From Candidatus Zapsychrus exili (GTDB lineage: Bacteria; Omnitrophota; Gorgyraeia; Zapsychrales; Zapsychraceae): a stretch of DNA of 44,905 nt. Position numbers and translations under genes: made by a program. Below are positions 7,802 through 15,904 of this stretch, one piece after another (position 1 is the first letter of the stretch; each line of letters opens with the position of its first letter). The stretch is taken from NCBI GenBank assembly GCA_030765585.1, contig JAVCCJ010000085.1, positions 1 to 44,905 on the forward strand, read 5' to 3'. The notes beneath the pieces are model-generated. The model searched no databases, had not been told where the DNA came from, and was given only the letters and a program-made list of their open reading frames with translations.

Positions 7802-7830
7802 ATTATACAGTTATAGATTTTATCATTCAA
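7802..7830 (-). promoter_or_regulatory. Promoter for the 7470-7775 / pyrE gene set
   Basis: On the minus strand, TTGAAT (7825-7830) and TATAAT (7802-7807) are spaced by 17 bp. This is about 25 bases upstream of the ATG and divergent from the comF promoter. Confidence 0.7.
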
Positions 7831-7869
7831 CTCAAATTTTGTATCAAAACTCTTGTTCTTTGCTAGCAT

Positions 7870-7898
7870 TTGACATAAAGACATGCAACTGCTATAAT
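7870..7898 (+). promoter_or_regulatory. Perfect consensus promoter for comF-lptF-lptG
   Basis: TTGACA (7870-7875) and TATAAT (7893-7898) are 17 bp apart, an exact match to the sigma-70 consensus. The predicted start of transcription, about seven bases after the -10, coincides with the GTG at 7905, the only sensible start codon for comF. Confidence 0.75.
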
Positions 7899-7904
7899 GA
7901 TGTC

Positions 7905-8639
7905 GTGATAAAAGACCTGCTTAAAGGACTAACTAGTCTGGTCTATCCCCCGAACTGTCTTATCTGCAAACAATACATTTCCACTCAATCCTTTGGAGGG
8001 ATGCTGTGCACCCACTGTAAAAACTCAGTTAAATTCAACATACCTACCTTTTGCCTAAAGTGCTCAAGATATCTAGGCAAAAAAATAAAATATCCGCTTT
8101 GTAAAGAATGTAGGCAAAAAAAGCCTTATTTTGACTTTGTCTGGGGATGCTGCCTTTATGAAGATCCAATAAAGAAACTTATACATAAATTTAAATACAA
8201 TCAAAGAACAGTTCTTCGCTATTTATTTTTTGAGCTTATTCTATCATTTATTAGCAAATACAACCTTGATATTGCACAATTTGATACTATAGTACCTGTT
8301 CCTTTGTTCTCAACACGCTTAAGGGAAAGAGGATATAATCAATCTTATTTATTAGCAAATGAAATATCTAAACATTTTAATATTAATATATCTAGAAATA
8401 GTCTTATTAAAATAAAGAACACCACACCTCAAGCTCTTTTAACAGAAAAAGAACGCTGGACAAATACGCAAGGTGCTTTTAGAATAAAAAGCCCTGATAA
8501 ATTTAAAGGGAAAGCAGTGCTAATTATTGATGATTTATTGACAACAGGCGCGACCGTATCTGAAATTGCTCTTACATTAAAAGAGTCTGGCGCACAAACA
8601 GTTGCGGCACTAACACTAGCAATAACACAAGAAAAATGA
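7905..8639 (+). CDS. comF: ComF family phosphoribosyltransferase-like protein
   Basis: A ComF/GntX-type protein, linked to DNA uptake in naturally competent bacteria. The N-terminus has paired cysteines (CLIC, CTHC, CLKC, CKEC) forming zinc-binding sites. The C-terminal half is a type I phosphoribosyltransferase fold with the PRPP loop VLIIDDLLTTGAT. The track start (TTG 7779) is rejected because it lies in the antisense of the divergent gene's ribosome-binding site and upstream of the promoter. GTG 7905 gives VIKDLLKGLTSLVYPPNC, matching typical ComF N-termini, and 245 codons including the stop. There is then no leader or Shine-Dalgarno. The stop overlaps the lptF start by four bases. Confidence 0.85.
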   Translation: MIKDLLKGLTSLVYPPNCLICKQYISTQSFGGMLCTHCKNSVKFNIPTFCLKCSRYLGKKIKYPLCKECRQKKPYFDFVWGCCLYEDPIKKLIHKFKYNQRTVLRYLFFELILSFISKYNLDIAQFDTIVPVPLFSTRLRERGYNQSYLLANEISKHFNINISRNSLIKIKNTTPQALLTEKERWTNTQGAFRIKSPDKFKGKAVLIIDDLLTTGATVSEIALTLKESGAQTVAALTLAITQEK

Positions 8640-9721
8640 AAATAATAAGAAACTACATATTAAAAGAATGCATTCCGCCCTTTATAATGGCGCTTTTTGT
8701 ATTAACCTGCGTATTCCTTTTGGGAAATCTACTACAGCTTGCCAACCTTGTTATAAACAAAGGTGTGGGCTTAAAATCTGTTGGCCAGATATTCTTTCTA
8801 ATGATACCTGTTCTATTAGGCTATACAATCCCAATTGCTTGTATGGTAGGCGTTATTATGACCTTCAGCAGGCTATCTGCCGATAATGAAATAATCGCAT
8901 TAAGAGCAAACGGAATACATCTTTGGAAAATTCTAGCACCTATATTGGCTGCGGGAATTATAATAAGCCTACTTTCTTTTATCTTAAATGATAGAATAAT
9001 TCCCTATGCTCATCACAAACAACGGAAAATGCTAAAAACTTTAGGAGTGGAAAACCCTACGGCGCTTCTTGAAGCTGGAGTATTTATACATTCGTTTGAT
9101 AATCAAATCATATTTATACACAAAATCGATGGTAATCATCTAAAGAATATAACCATTTATCAGCCACAAAAAGACGGACCCACCAGAACCATCATTGCAA
9201 GAAGTGGCGAATTTACCCAAGTACCTGGCAAGGAGCAAATAAAACTTAAGCTTATAGATGGAACATCTGATGAGCCTAATTTAGAAAATCCTAGTAATTT
9301 TTATAAATTAAATTTTAAGAATTATTTTATGAATCTCGATTTCTCTAAAGGCAATAAAAAAATAGAGAAAAAACCTAAAAGCATGACCTTAAACGAGCTA
9401 AAACAAGAAACCGACAGGCTTGAGCGACTTTTTGTTGATCCGGCAAGAATTCAAACAGAATATTTTAGAAAAATTACTCTATCGTTTGCACCTTTTGTTT
9501 TTATACTTCTTGGATTTCCTATTGCTGTTATAACAAATAGACGAGAAAAATCAGCAAATGTTGTTGTAGCTATGGGCTTTGCTGCATGTTATTATTTATT
9601 AAGCTTAGGCTGTGAAGCCCTAAGCATAAAAAGTGTTTTTCCCTCGATGTTTATTATGTGGTTTCCTAATATGATAGGAATCATGGGGGCTACCCTATTA
9701 AATTGCAAATGCGTATCTTAG
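8636..9721 (+). CDS. lptF: LPS export permease LptF
   Basis: One of the two inner-membrane permeases (YjgP/YjgQ family) that, with LptB ATPase, extract LPS from the inner membrane. Two N-terminal helices and a GVIMTFSRLSADNEIIALRANG coupling segment precede a periplasmic jellyroll domain (about residues 130-250). Two or three C-terminal helices follow. Length (361) is normal. It overlaps comF by four bases and lptG by about a dozen, so all three are translated together. Assignment as LptF rather than LptG rests on its position before the second paralogue. Confidence 0.88.
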   Translation: MKIIRNYILKECIPPFIMALFVLTCVFLLGNLLQLANLVINKGVGLKSVGQIFFLMIPVLLGYTIPIACMVGVIMTFSRLSADNEIIALRANGIHLWKILAPILAAGIIISLLSFILNDRIIPYAHHKQRKMLKTLGVENPTALLEAGVFIHSFDNQIIFIHKIDGNHLKNITIYQPQKDGPTRTIIARSGEFTQVPGKEQIKLKLIDGTSDEPNLENPSNFYKLNFKNYFMNLDFSKGNKKIEKKPKSMTLNELKQETDRLERLFVDPARIQTEYFRKITLSFAPFVFILLGFPIAVITNRREKSANVVVAMGFAACYYLLSLGCEALSIKSVFPSMFIMWFPNMIGIMGATLLNCKCVS

Positions 9722-10815
9722 ACAATTACATAATTAAATCAATAAGCATAATTTTTATCTCAACTATAATAATCTTTTGTTTTCTTTATATCTTAATTGA
9801 TACCACAACAAATTTAGACGAGATAATTGATAGAAAAGTTCCGTTTGGAATATTAGTTCAATACTATATGTCTATGATACCTATTGTGCTTGTTCAAACA
9901 TCTTCCATTGCATGTCTCATTGCGACGCTATTTACATTTAGTCGACTAAATAATGAAAATGAGATTATCGCCATGAGAACAAATGGGCTTAGCTTCTGGC
10001 AAATAACAAAGCCAGCGCTTATATTTGGGCTAATAGTGGCGATATCTGTATTTTGGTTAAATGAGAAATTTATTCCAAAGGCAAATGCCAGGGCAGAGCA
10101 AATAAAAACTGATAATCTAATACTTGAAACAGATAGAATAGAAAAGAAACAATCTATTAAAAACCTAACATTCTATGGATTAAGAAACAGATTATATTTT
10201 ATAGACTCCCTTCACCCTCAAACACATGAACTTCGCGGAATTACAATTACTGAATATGACGACAATCAGAATATAAAACAAAAAACCGTGGCCCTAAAAG
10301 GATCTTGGACAGGAATCGCTTGGAAATTCTACCAATGTCAAATAACGAGTTTTGAAGAAAATGACTTAGGCGCACCTATTAAGATTAAAGTGTACAAAGA
10401 AAAGCTAATGGACATACAAGAAACTCCGGAAGATTTTCTGAGACAAAGATTAAAAGTCTCTCTTATGAATATAAAACAATTAAACGAATATATATCACGT
10501 TTTAAAAGTAGCGGCGCATCAAAAGCCTTAAACAATCTCAGAGTAGATATGCACCAAAAAATAGCATATCCAATAGGAAACTTTGTAGTAGTTTTAATAG
10601 GACTTCCCTTCGCTCTTATGATAAGAAGCAGAAAGGGTACCACATTCTCTGCTCTGGGGATAGCAATTGCCGTTGGATTTTTATATTATGTAGCAAATGC
10701 GGTCACACTCGCTTTTGGAAAAGGCGGATTTTTCCCTCCATTTTTAGCAGCGTGGGCTACACCAATTCTTTTTGGAATAGTTGCAATAACAGTAATTGAA
10801 ACAGATTTCTCTTAA
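9709..10815 (+). CDS. lptG: LPS export permease LptG
   Basis: The second YjgP/YjgQ permease, which heterodimerises with LptF in the LptBFGC transporter. It has the same layout: N-terminal helices, an ATLFTFSRLNNENEIIAMRTNG coupling motif, a periplasmic beta domain, then three C-terminal helices (FVVVLIGLPFALMIRSRKG). The track starts at TTG 9703. ATG 9709 is preferred because it gives MRILDNYIIK, the usual start of the family. It overlaps the end of lptF, so translation is likely coupled. lptB, lptC and lptA are not in the window. Confidence 0.88.
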   Translation: MRILDNYIIKSISIIFISTIIIFCFLYILIDTTTNLDEIIDRKVPFGILVQYYMSMIPIVLVQTSSIACLIATLFTFSRLNNENEIIAMRTNGLSFWQITKPALIFGLIVAISVFWLNEKFIPKANARAEQIKTDNLILETDRIEKKQSIKNLTFYGLRNRLYFIDSLHPQTHELRGITITEYDDNQNIKQKTVALKGSWTGIAWKFYQCQITSFEENDLGAPIKIKVYKEKLMDIQETPEDFLRQRLKVSLMNIKQLNEYISRFKSSGASKALNNLRVDMHQKIAYPIGNFVVVLIGLPFALMIRSRKGTTFSALGIAIAVGFLYYVANAVTLAFGKGGFFPPFLAAWATPILFGIVAITVIETDFS

Positions 10816-11436
10816 ATGAAAATAAAAATACTTTTAATATCTTTATGTTTAATGCTTACTGCAAAAGTTTACGCTAAAGAGACTGTAACGCTAAAATCAG
10901 GCGTATCTTTTAGTGGAGAAATTACTGAAAGAACGGACTTGCATATCAAACTAGATACTGGCCGTAATGTAATTATGATTAAATTAAAAGATATCGAGAA
11001 TAGTATCAATGAAAGTACAACCGCGCCTTTATCTGTAGACAATGTTCAAGAAAATATTGAAAGCTCTAAAGACAGCATTGAACCTGTTGATATAGAGCCT
11101 CAGAAACAGACTTCCGCAGTAAAAGAAATAGAAAAAAGATTTATGGATGACACCTCTTGTAAGAATATCGCAGCTAGCCTTCTTGAATGTATTCCATACA
11201 ACTGCAGCAAAATAAATAAAAAGAGCAAAAAGACTATTGTCGAATACAAAGTTTTTGGCATAAGAGAAGACGCCTGTTATTTGAAACAGACATCAGTTAA
11301 TATCGGCGGAACATTAAGATGCAAATTAACTTCTGACACACAACAAAAACTCTCAGAAAATGTAGACAATAAAGCCTTCTACTCTTCTCTAATTGAAAAA
11401 ACCCTTAAAAATCAAGAATGTAAAGTTTCTTATTAA
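10816..11436 (+). CDS. Exported cysteine-rich protein, unknown function
   Basis: A 206-residue protein whose ATG directly follows the lptG stop codon. A signal peptide covers about residues 1-20. A short beta-rich module follows (VTLKSGVSFSGEITERTD ... VIMIKLKDIE), resembling the small SH3-like folds often found after signal peptides. A low-complexity acidic linker (about 70-105) leads to a C-terminal domain with six cysteines (SCKN, LLECIPYNC, DACYL, LRCKL, QECKV), probably disulfide-bonded in the periplasm. Its place behind lptF/lptG hints at an envelope role, but this is only contextual. No family is recognised with confidence. Confidence 0.65.
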   Translation: MKIKILLISLCLMLTAKVYAKETVTLKSGVSFSGEITERTDLHIKLDTGRNVIMIKLKDIENSINESTTAPLSVDNVQENIESSKDSIEPVDIEPQKQTSAVKEIEKRFMDDTSCKNIAASLLECIPYNCSKINKKSKKTIVEYKVFGIREDACYLKQTSVNIGGTLRCKLTSDTQQKLSENVDNKAFYSSLIEKTLKNQECKVSY

Positions 11437-11482
11437 CCTTGTTGGGACATCTTAGGTCGTTTTGCAATAATCTCTGGTGGGG

Positions 11483-12673
11483 TTATTTTATATACGTCTT
11501 AGGTAAGCGATTGCCAAGCAGGCAAAGTATTTCGTAGTTTATTGTATTTGCATAAAGTGCGAGATTATCAGCTGAAACCTCTACACCCTTTTCTCTTCCT
11601 AAAATAGTTACTGTCATACCAAACTTAGGATTTTTAACTTTAGACACATCGACAATTATCTGATCCATAGTAACGTTTCCAATTACAGGACAAAGTATAC
11701 CTTTTACAATTATATTAGCTTTATTCGAAAATGCGCGCAAATATCCATCATTGTAACCTATTGGTATTGTTGCTATTTTCATAGTCTTTTTAGCAACAAA
11801 AGTTTGTCCGTAGCTGACTCCTCTTCCTTTTGGTATACTTTTTAAGAATATTATTTTAGATTTTACGCTTAATGCTGGCTTTAATTTAATACTGTTTTTT
11901 AGATTAGCGCTTGGATACAGACCATAAAGCATAATCCCAGGACGAGACAGATTAAGCACGTTTGTTTTATATCCGCTTAAACCCATACTATTTGAAGCGT
12001 GAACAAAAGGAATAATCATACCCTTTTTATCTAACTTTATGACTAAATCGCTAAGAATGTTTATCTGCTGTGTTGTGAATTTCTTATTCGTATCTGCCGA
12101 CGGAAAATGTGTATAAATTCCATAAATATCTAATTGCTTAAAATCATAAACCTTTTTAATGAAATCAAAAGCATCGCTGTGCCAAACTCCTAAACGACTC
12201 ATTCCAGTATCAACCTTAATATGAACTTTAATACGTTTCTTTAATTTTAAAGCGTAGTCATTTAACTCTTTAGCAAATTCAATGCTGCAAATTGTAGGAG
12301 TAAGTCTATATTTTATAATATCTTTTATAAACAAAGGCAACGTACTTTCAAAAAGTAAAATAGGCTTCTTTATTTTAGCTTCTCTTAACTGAATCCCTTC
12401 TTTTAAATCTGAGACTCCAAAATATTCAACACCTTGACTCTCTAAAAATTTAGCAATTTTTCCAGCTCCGTGTCCGTAGGCGTCAGCCTTAACTACTGTA
12501 AGCAGTTTCATTTTAGCTAAATCACTTTTAACCTTAGCGCGAGAAGCAATAACAAACTTATTCTTAGAGGCAAGTTTCTTAAGCTCACCTACATTGTGCT
12601 TAATTGCTTTTAAATCAATCTCTGTCCAAGCTAAATTATTGTCGCTATTATTTTTCTTTAATCCCAATATCAT
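11483..12673 (-). CDS. alr: Alanine racemase
   Basis: A PLP enzyme converting L- to D-alanine for peptidoglycan. The PLP lysine lies in LTVVKADAYGHG. RLGVW, SRPGIMLYGLYP and the catalytic tyrosine region GVSYGQTF are all present. The track start (12748) adds residues read through a palindromic repeat (LFLRRQESKNRD), so ATG 12673 is preferred, giving 396 residues. Between the first helix (HNVGELKKLASKNK) and the PLP motif are about 17 extra residues (FVIASRAKVKSDLAKMK) absent from typical Alr proteins. They look like a repeat inserted in frame. It is the last gene of the long minus-strand run and converges on the 10816 gene. Confidence 0.93.
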   Translation of the reverse strand: MILGLKKNNSDNNLAWTEIDLKAIKHNVGELKKLASKNKFVIASRAKVKSDLAKMKLLTVVKADAYGHGAGKIAKFLESQGVEYFGVSDLKEGIQLREAKIKKPILLFESTLPLFIKDIIKYRLTPTICSIEFAKELNDYALKLKKRIKVHIKVDTGMSRLGVWHSDAFDFIKKVYDFKQLDIYGIYTHFPSADTNKKFTTQQINILSDLVIKLDKKGMIIPFVHASNSMGLSGYKTNVLNLSRPGIMLYGLYPSANLKNSIKLKPALSVKSKIIFLKSIPKGRGVSYGQTFVAKKTMKIATIPIGYNDGYLRAFSNKANIIVKGILCPVIGNVTMDQIIVDVSKVKNPKFGMTVTILGREKGVEVSADNLALYANTINYEILCLLGNRLPKTYIK

Positions 12674-12689
12674 TTTATCTCTGTTCTTA

Positions 12690-12711
12690 GATTCCTGCCT
12701 TCGCAGGAATA
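12690..12711. repeat. GATTCCTGCCTTCGCAGGAAT palindrome (REP family)
   Basis: A short hairpin with arms ATTCCTGC and GCAGGAAT lies between tsaB and alr. It shares its core with the longer element at 22375-22442 (GGGATCC...CGCAGGGAT). Translated, it creates the spurious N-terminal extension of alr. Confidence 0.65.
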
Positions 12712-12763
12712 AATTCGAACAAATAACTTGAGCGTCCTTTGACCACACAAATTATGCCCTCAT

Positions 12764-13468
12764 TTACCTTTTGCTCTTTGCCTTTTTGCTTATTTTTGTA
12801 ACTTGGCAATTTTCTGGATACAAATACAAAGGAACAATTTTATCAATATTGTTACAGCCCTTATTTTTAAATTTCTTAATAACAAGTGGCAACAAGTTCT
12901 TTGCCTTCGGGTACCAAAATTCTTCACTTTCTAAAATATAATTGCTTTTTAGTTTTGTCTGTTCTTTTAAAAGTTTAATTCCGTCTCCTACAATAGTTGT
13001 CTTGTGCTTGACCTCTTTTAAAATATCCTTTAAAGGAGCAAGCAAATAATTACCTCGAAGGTGAGTAACACCATTTTTTCTACTGTAAAAGGCTGCGTAA
13101 AACAGGTCTCTTTTAGCGTCCAACAAACAGAGGCTTGAATTTCTTGGGTCGTCTTCAGGAATTCCAGCTTCCAAAACATCTAAGCTGCTTACCCCAACAA
13201 CCGGTTTGTCTAAAGCAAGTGCTAACCCTTTAATTGTTGCAAGTCCCACTCTAAGACTTGTAAAAGAGCCAGGTCCAAGGCCTACTGCAAAACCGTCAAG
13301 ATCTTCTGGCGCAAGCTTAACCGACTTTAAAATCTTTTTAATCTCTAGAATTAAATTCGAAGAGAGCTTTCTACCTAGCTCAACATTTCTTGTCTTTAGT
13401 ATTTTATCTTTACTTGCAATAGCTAGACTTAAAAATTTTGACGAACTTTCAACTAAAAGAATTCTCAC
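12764..13468 (-). CDS. tsaB: tRNA t6A synthesis protein TsaB
   Basis: An ASKHA-fold partner of TsaD and TsaE that makes N6-threonylcarbamoyladenosine at position 37 of ANN-decoding tRNAs. The N-terminus MRILLVESSSKFLSLAI and the segment GPGSFTSLRVGLATIKGLAL are hallmark TsaB sequences. The chain lacks the TsaD HxxxH metal site, which separates it from that paralogue. At 234 residues it is full length. It overlaps tsaE by four bases, matching their joint function. tsaC and tsaD are elsewhere. Confidence 0.92.
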   Translation of the reverse strand: MRILLVESSSKFLSLAIASKDKILKTRNVELGRKLSSNLILEIKKILKSVKLAPEDLDGFAVGLGPGSFTSLRVGLATIKGLALALDKPVVGVSSLDVLEAGIPEDDPRNSSLCLLDAKRDLFYAAFYSRKNGVTHLRGNYLLAPLKDILKEVKHKTTIVGDGIKLLKEQTKLKSNYILESEEFWYPKAKNLLPLVIKKFKNKGCNNIDKIVPLYLYPENCQVTKISKKAKSKR

Positions 13469-13932
13469 TTTACAAACCCTATTCTTTTCTTAAGAACTTC
13501 ACCTTTTGGTTTTAACTTAATTTCTCGAACGTCTTCTCCTGCGTGTTTAAAGTGCACTTCTAAGCGATATTTAGGAGCTAAAATTCCAAATCTCTCTGCC
13601 CACTCTACAACAGTAACACCGTCCCCTTCAAAATACTCTTCGTAATCTAAAGATATAATCTCTTCTATCTTTTCAATTCTGTAAAGATCAAAATGAAAAA
13701 GGTTGAGACCCCTTTTACTTTCGTAGACATTCATTAAAGTAAAAGTTGGACTGTGTACTTGAGCTTCTTTTATTTTAAGACCACGAGCAAGCCCCTTAGT
13801 AAAAGTCGTCTTGCCACTTCCTAAATTTCCAAAAAGACAAATCACGTCACCTGCCTTTAAATTCTTTGCCAGGCTCTCGCCAAATTTAGTTGTGTCTTTA
13901 GCGCTGTTTGAAATAAACGTCTTTAAAGTCAT
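13465..13932 (-). CDS. tsaE: tRNA t6A synthesis ATPase TsaE
   Basis: A P-loop ATPase needed for turnover of the TsaBDE complex. The Walker A motif GNLGSGKTTFTKGL lies near residues 36-48. It is followed by the TsaE signature SPTFTLMNVYE and by FHFDLYRIE, then a C-terminal VTVVEWAERF. Length is 155 residues, typical of the family. It sits between thiL (two bases upstream) and tsaB (four-base overlap), so it is clearly part of the same transcript. Confidence 0.93.
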   Translation of the reverse strand: MTLKTFISNSAKDTTKFGESLAKNLKAGDVICLFGNLGSGKTTFTKGLARGLKIKEAQVHSPTFTLMNVYESKRGLNLFHFDLYRIEKIEEIISLDYEEYFEGDGVTVVEWAERFGILAPKYRLEVHFKHAGEDVREIKLKPKGEVLKKRIGFVK

Positions 13933-13934
13933 AT

Positions 13935-14858
13935 TTAAAAATGAACGTAACCTTTATCAAGCACGCTTCTCTTCTTTCCTCTTTTGTCCAACATTAAACA
14001 TCTTCCCTTGGAAGCTGTAATTTCGCCTACCTGACTGAACTTAAAAGGTGACTTGGTTTTCTTTAATTCTTCAGCTTTTTCAGGTGAGAGAGTAAAAATA
14101 AGCTCAAAATCTTCTCCGTCGTGAAGAGCATTATTTATACCAGCTCCTTCAGCAAACGGAATACTGTTTTCATAAATTAAAGCACCAACCTTACTTTCTT
14201 TTAAAATATGACCTAAATCAGCAATAAGTCCATCGGAGATATCTGTCATTGAACTAGGTTTAAAATTCTTAACTAAATACTTCGACTCTTTAATACGAGG
14301 AACAAATCTTAAATGCTTCTCGTTTTTAAGCGAATTCCCCAAAGAACCTGTTACAAAAATTTTATCTTTTGGTTTTGCACCTGAACGAAAAATAATATCT
14401 TCTGATTTTGCCTCTCCTGTTAAAGCCACATTAATTATTATCTTATCAGCTTTTACAGTATCTCCGCCCACTATAGAAACTCCAAATTTAGCTGCTGTGG
14501 CTTCCATTGCTTGATAAACCTGATACATAAATTTCCACGACAAAAAAACCGGAATGCCTACGGAAACAAGTGCGTGCTTAGGCACACCTCCCATTGCTGC
14601 AATATCACTAATACTACAAGCAAGAGCTTTATGACCTATTCCCCAAAGTGGCATATCTTTTGTAAAATGAACTCCCTCAACTAACATATCTGTCGTAAGA
14701 AGAGTCTTCTTGCTCTTAGAGACTGAAACAACAGCGGTATCGTCTCCTATTCCCGTAATTACAGAAGAACCCAAAGAAACATTCTTTTTAATTAGGTCTA
14801 TAAAACCAAATTCACCTAAGACTGAAAATTTTGTATTTTTATTTTTTTTAACAGGCAT
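13935..14858 (-). CDS. thiL: Thiamine-monophosphate kinase
   Basis: Phosphorylates thiamine monophosphate to thiamine pyrophosphate, the last step of the cofactor's synthesis. It belongs to the PurM/AIR synthase fold. GIGDDTAVV near the N-terminus is the metal-binding motif, TTDMLVEGVHF and GIGHKALACSISDIAAMGG are classic ThiL segments, and GGDTVKADKIIINVALTGEA follows. Length 307 is normal. Its start overlaps mtnA by 11 bases. No other thiamine gene is near. Confidence 0.92.
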   Translation of the reverse strand: MPVKKNKNTKFSVLGEFGFIDLIKKNVSLGSSVITGIGDDTAVVSVSKSKKTLLTTDMLVEGVHFTKDMPLWGIGHKALACSISDIAAMGGVPKHALVSVGIPVFLSWKFMYQVYQAMEATAAKFGVSIVGGDTVKADKIIINVALTGEAKSEDIIFRSGAKPKDKIFVTGSLGNSLKNEKHLRFVPRIKESKYLVKNFKPSSMTDISDGLIADLGHILKESKVGALIYENSIPFAEGAGINNALHDGEDFELIFTLSPEKAEELKKTKSPFKFSQVGEITASKGRCLMLDKRGKKRSVLDKGYVHF

Positions 14859-15897
14859 ACTGTTTGAAGAGCTTTTTAATATTAGCTTTAAAAGGAGCCT
14901 TAATAATCCCAGCCTCTGTTATTATTGCTGTAATTAACTTATTATCTGTAACATCAAAAGCTGGATTATAAACTGCTACATTTGATGGAGCCGTTACTAC
15001 ACCACAAAATTCGGTTACTTCTTTTCTATCTCTTTGTTCTATCGGAATATCACGACCTGAGGTAATGCTCAAATCAAATGTCGAACGAGGTGCGGCAATA
15101 TAAAAAGGTATTTTATGATACTTAGCCAAAACAGCTAAGCTATAAGTTCCTATTTTATTTGCTGTATCTCCATTTGACGCTATTCTGTCTGCACCAGCAA
15201 CTACCATATCAATCTTACCTTGTTTCATTAAAGTAGCCGCCATATTATCACAAATGAGTGTCGTATCTATTTTAGCCCTTAAGAGTTCCCAAGTTGTAAG
15301 TCTTGCGCCCTGAAGAAGTGGACGTGTCTCGCAAGAATAAACCTTAAATTTCTTTTTTGCTTTTTTAGCAGAATAAAAAACGCCTAGAGCTGTTCCAAAA
15401 TCAACTGTTGCAAGCGCACCTGCATTACAAACAGTTAAAATATTTGACCCTGACTTAATAAGCTTTGCACCAAAACTTCCCATTGCACGACAATCCGATC
15501 TATCTTGCTCGTAAATTGAAAATGCTTCAATCCTAAGAAGTCTTTTCATCTCGCTAACATTAAGATTACTATTTTTTGCTAAAACATTCTTTATCTGATC
15601 TAAAGCGTTAAATAAGTTAACAGCCGTCGGTCTTGAGGTTGCTATATAGTCACAAATCTTATTTATATGTTTTATAAAACTTGCGGCTGTGTTTCCCTTA
15701 AAACTTTTAACCCCAAGCAATGCCCCAAAAGCTGCAGCAACTCCTAAAGCTGGTGCTCCACGAACGTTTAAGCGCTTTATTGCCCACCAAAGAGTTTTAA
15801 CATCCTTGCAATAAATGTATTCTAATTTATTTGGAAGCTTTGTCTGATCAATAATCTTAACAGCTCCATTTTTCCAACAAATAGTAAAAGTATCCAT
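14848..15897 (-). CDS. mtnA: S-methyl-5-thioribose-1-phosphate isomerase
   Basis: Isomerises methylthioribose-1-phosphate to methylthioribulose-1-phosphate in methionine salvage. It is homologous to eIF2B alpha subunits. The catalytic cysteine is in TVCNAGALATVDFGTALG and the catalytic aspartate in GADRIASNGDTANKIGTY. RGAPALGVAAAFG near residue 43 is also characteristic. The 349-residue length fits MtnA rather than ribose-1,5-bisphosphate isomerase. No other salvage genes lie nearby. Its neighbour metG uses the methionine this pathway regenerates, although that link may be accidental. It is eight bases from metG. Confidence 0.9.
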   Translation of the reverse strand: MDTFTICWKNGAVKIIDQTKLPNKLEYIYCKDVKTLWWAIKRLNVRGAPALGVAAAFGALLGVKSFKGNTAASFIKHINKICDYIATSRPTAVNLFNALDQIKNVLAKNSNLNVSEMKRLLRIEAFSIYEQDRSDCRAMGSFGAKLIKSGSNILTVCNAGALATVDFGTALGVFYSAKKAKKKFKVYSCETRPLLQGARLTTWELLRAKIDTTLICDNMAATLMKQGKIDMVVAGADRIASNGDTANKIGTYSLAVLAKYHKIPFYIAAPRSTFDLSITSGRDIPIEQRDRKEVTEFCGVVTAPSNVAVYNPAFDVTDNKLITAIITEAGIIKAPFKANIKKLFKQYAC

Positions 15898-15904
15898 TAT
15901 TATT

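Noticed and set aside
7779-7904. N-terminal extension of comF from TTG 7779 in the ORF track
   Set aside because: It begins in the antisense of the divergent gene's ribosome-binding site and lies largely upstream of a perfect promoter; the family N-terminus matches from GTG 7905.
12674-12748. N-terminal extension of alanine racemase
   Set aside because: The extra residues are translated from a palindromic repeat (LFLRRQESKNRD), and ATG 12673 fits the family better.
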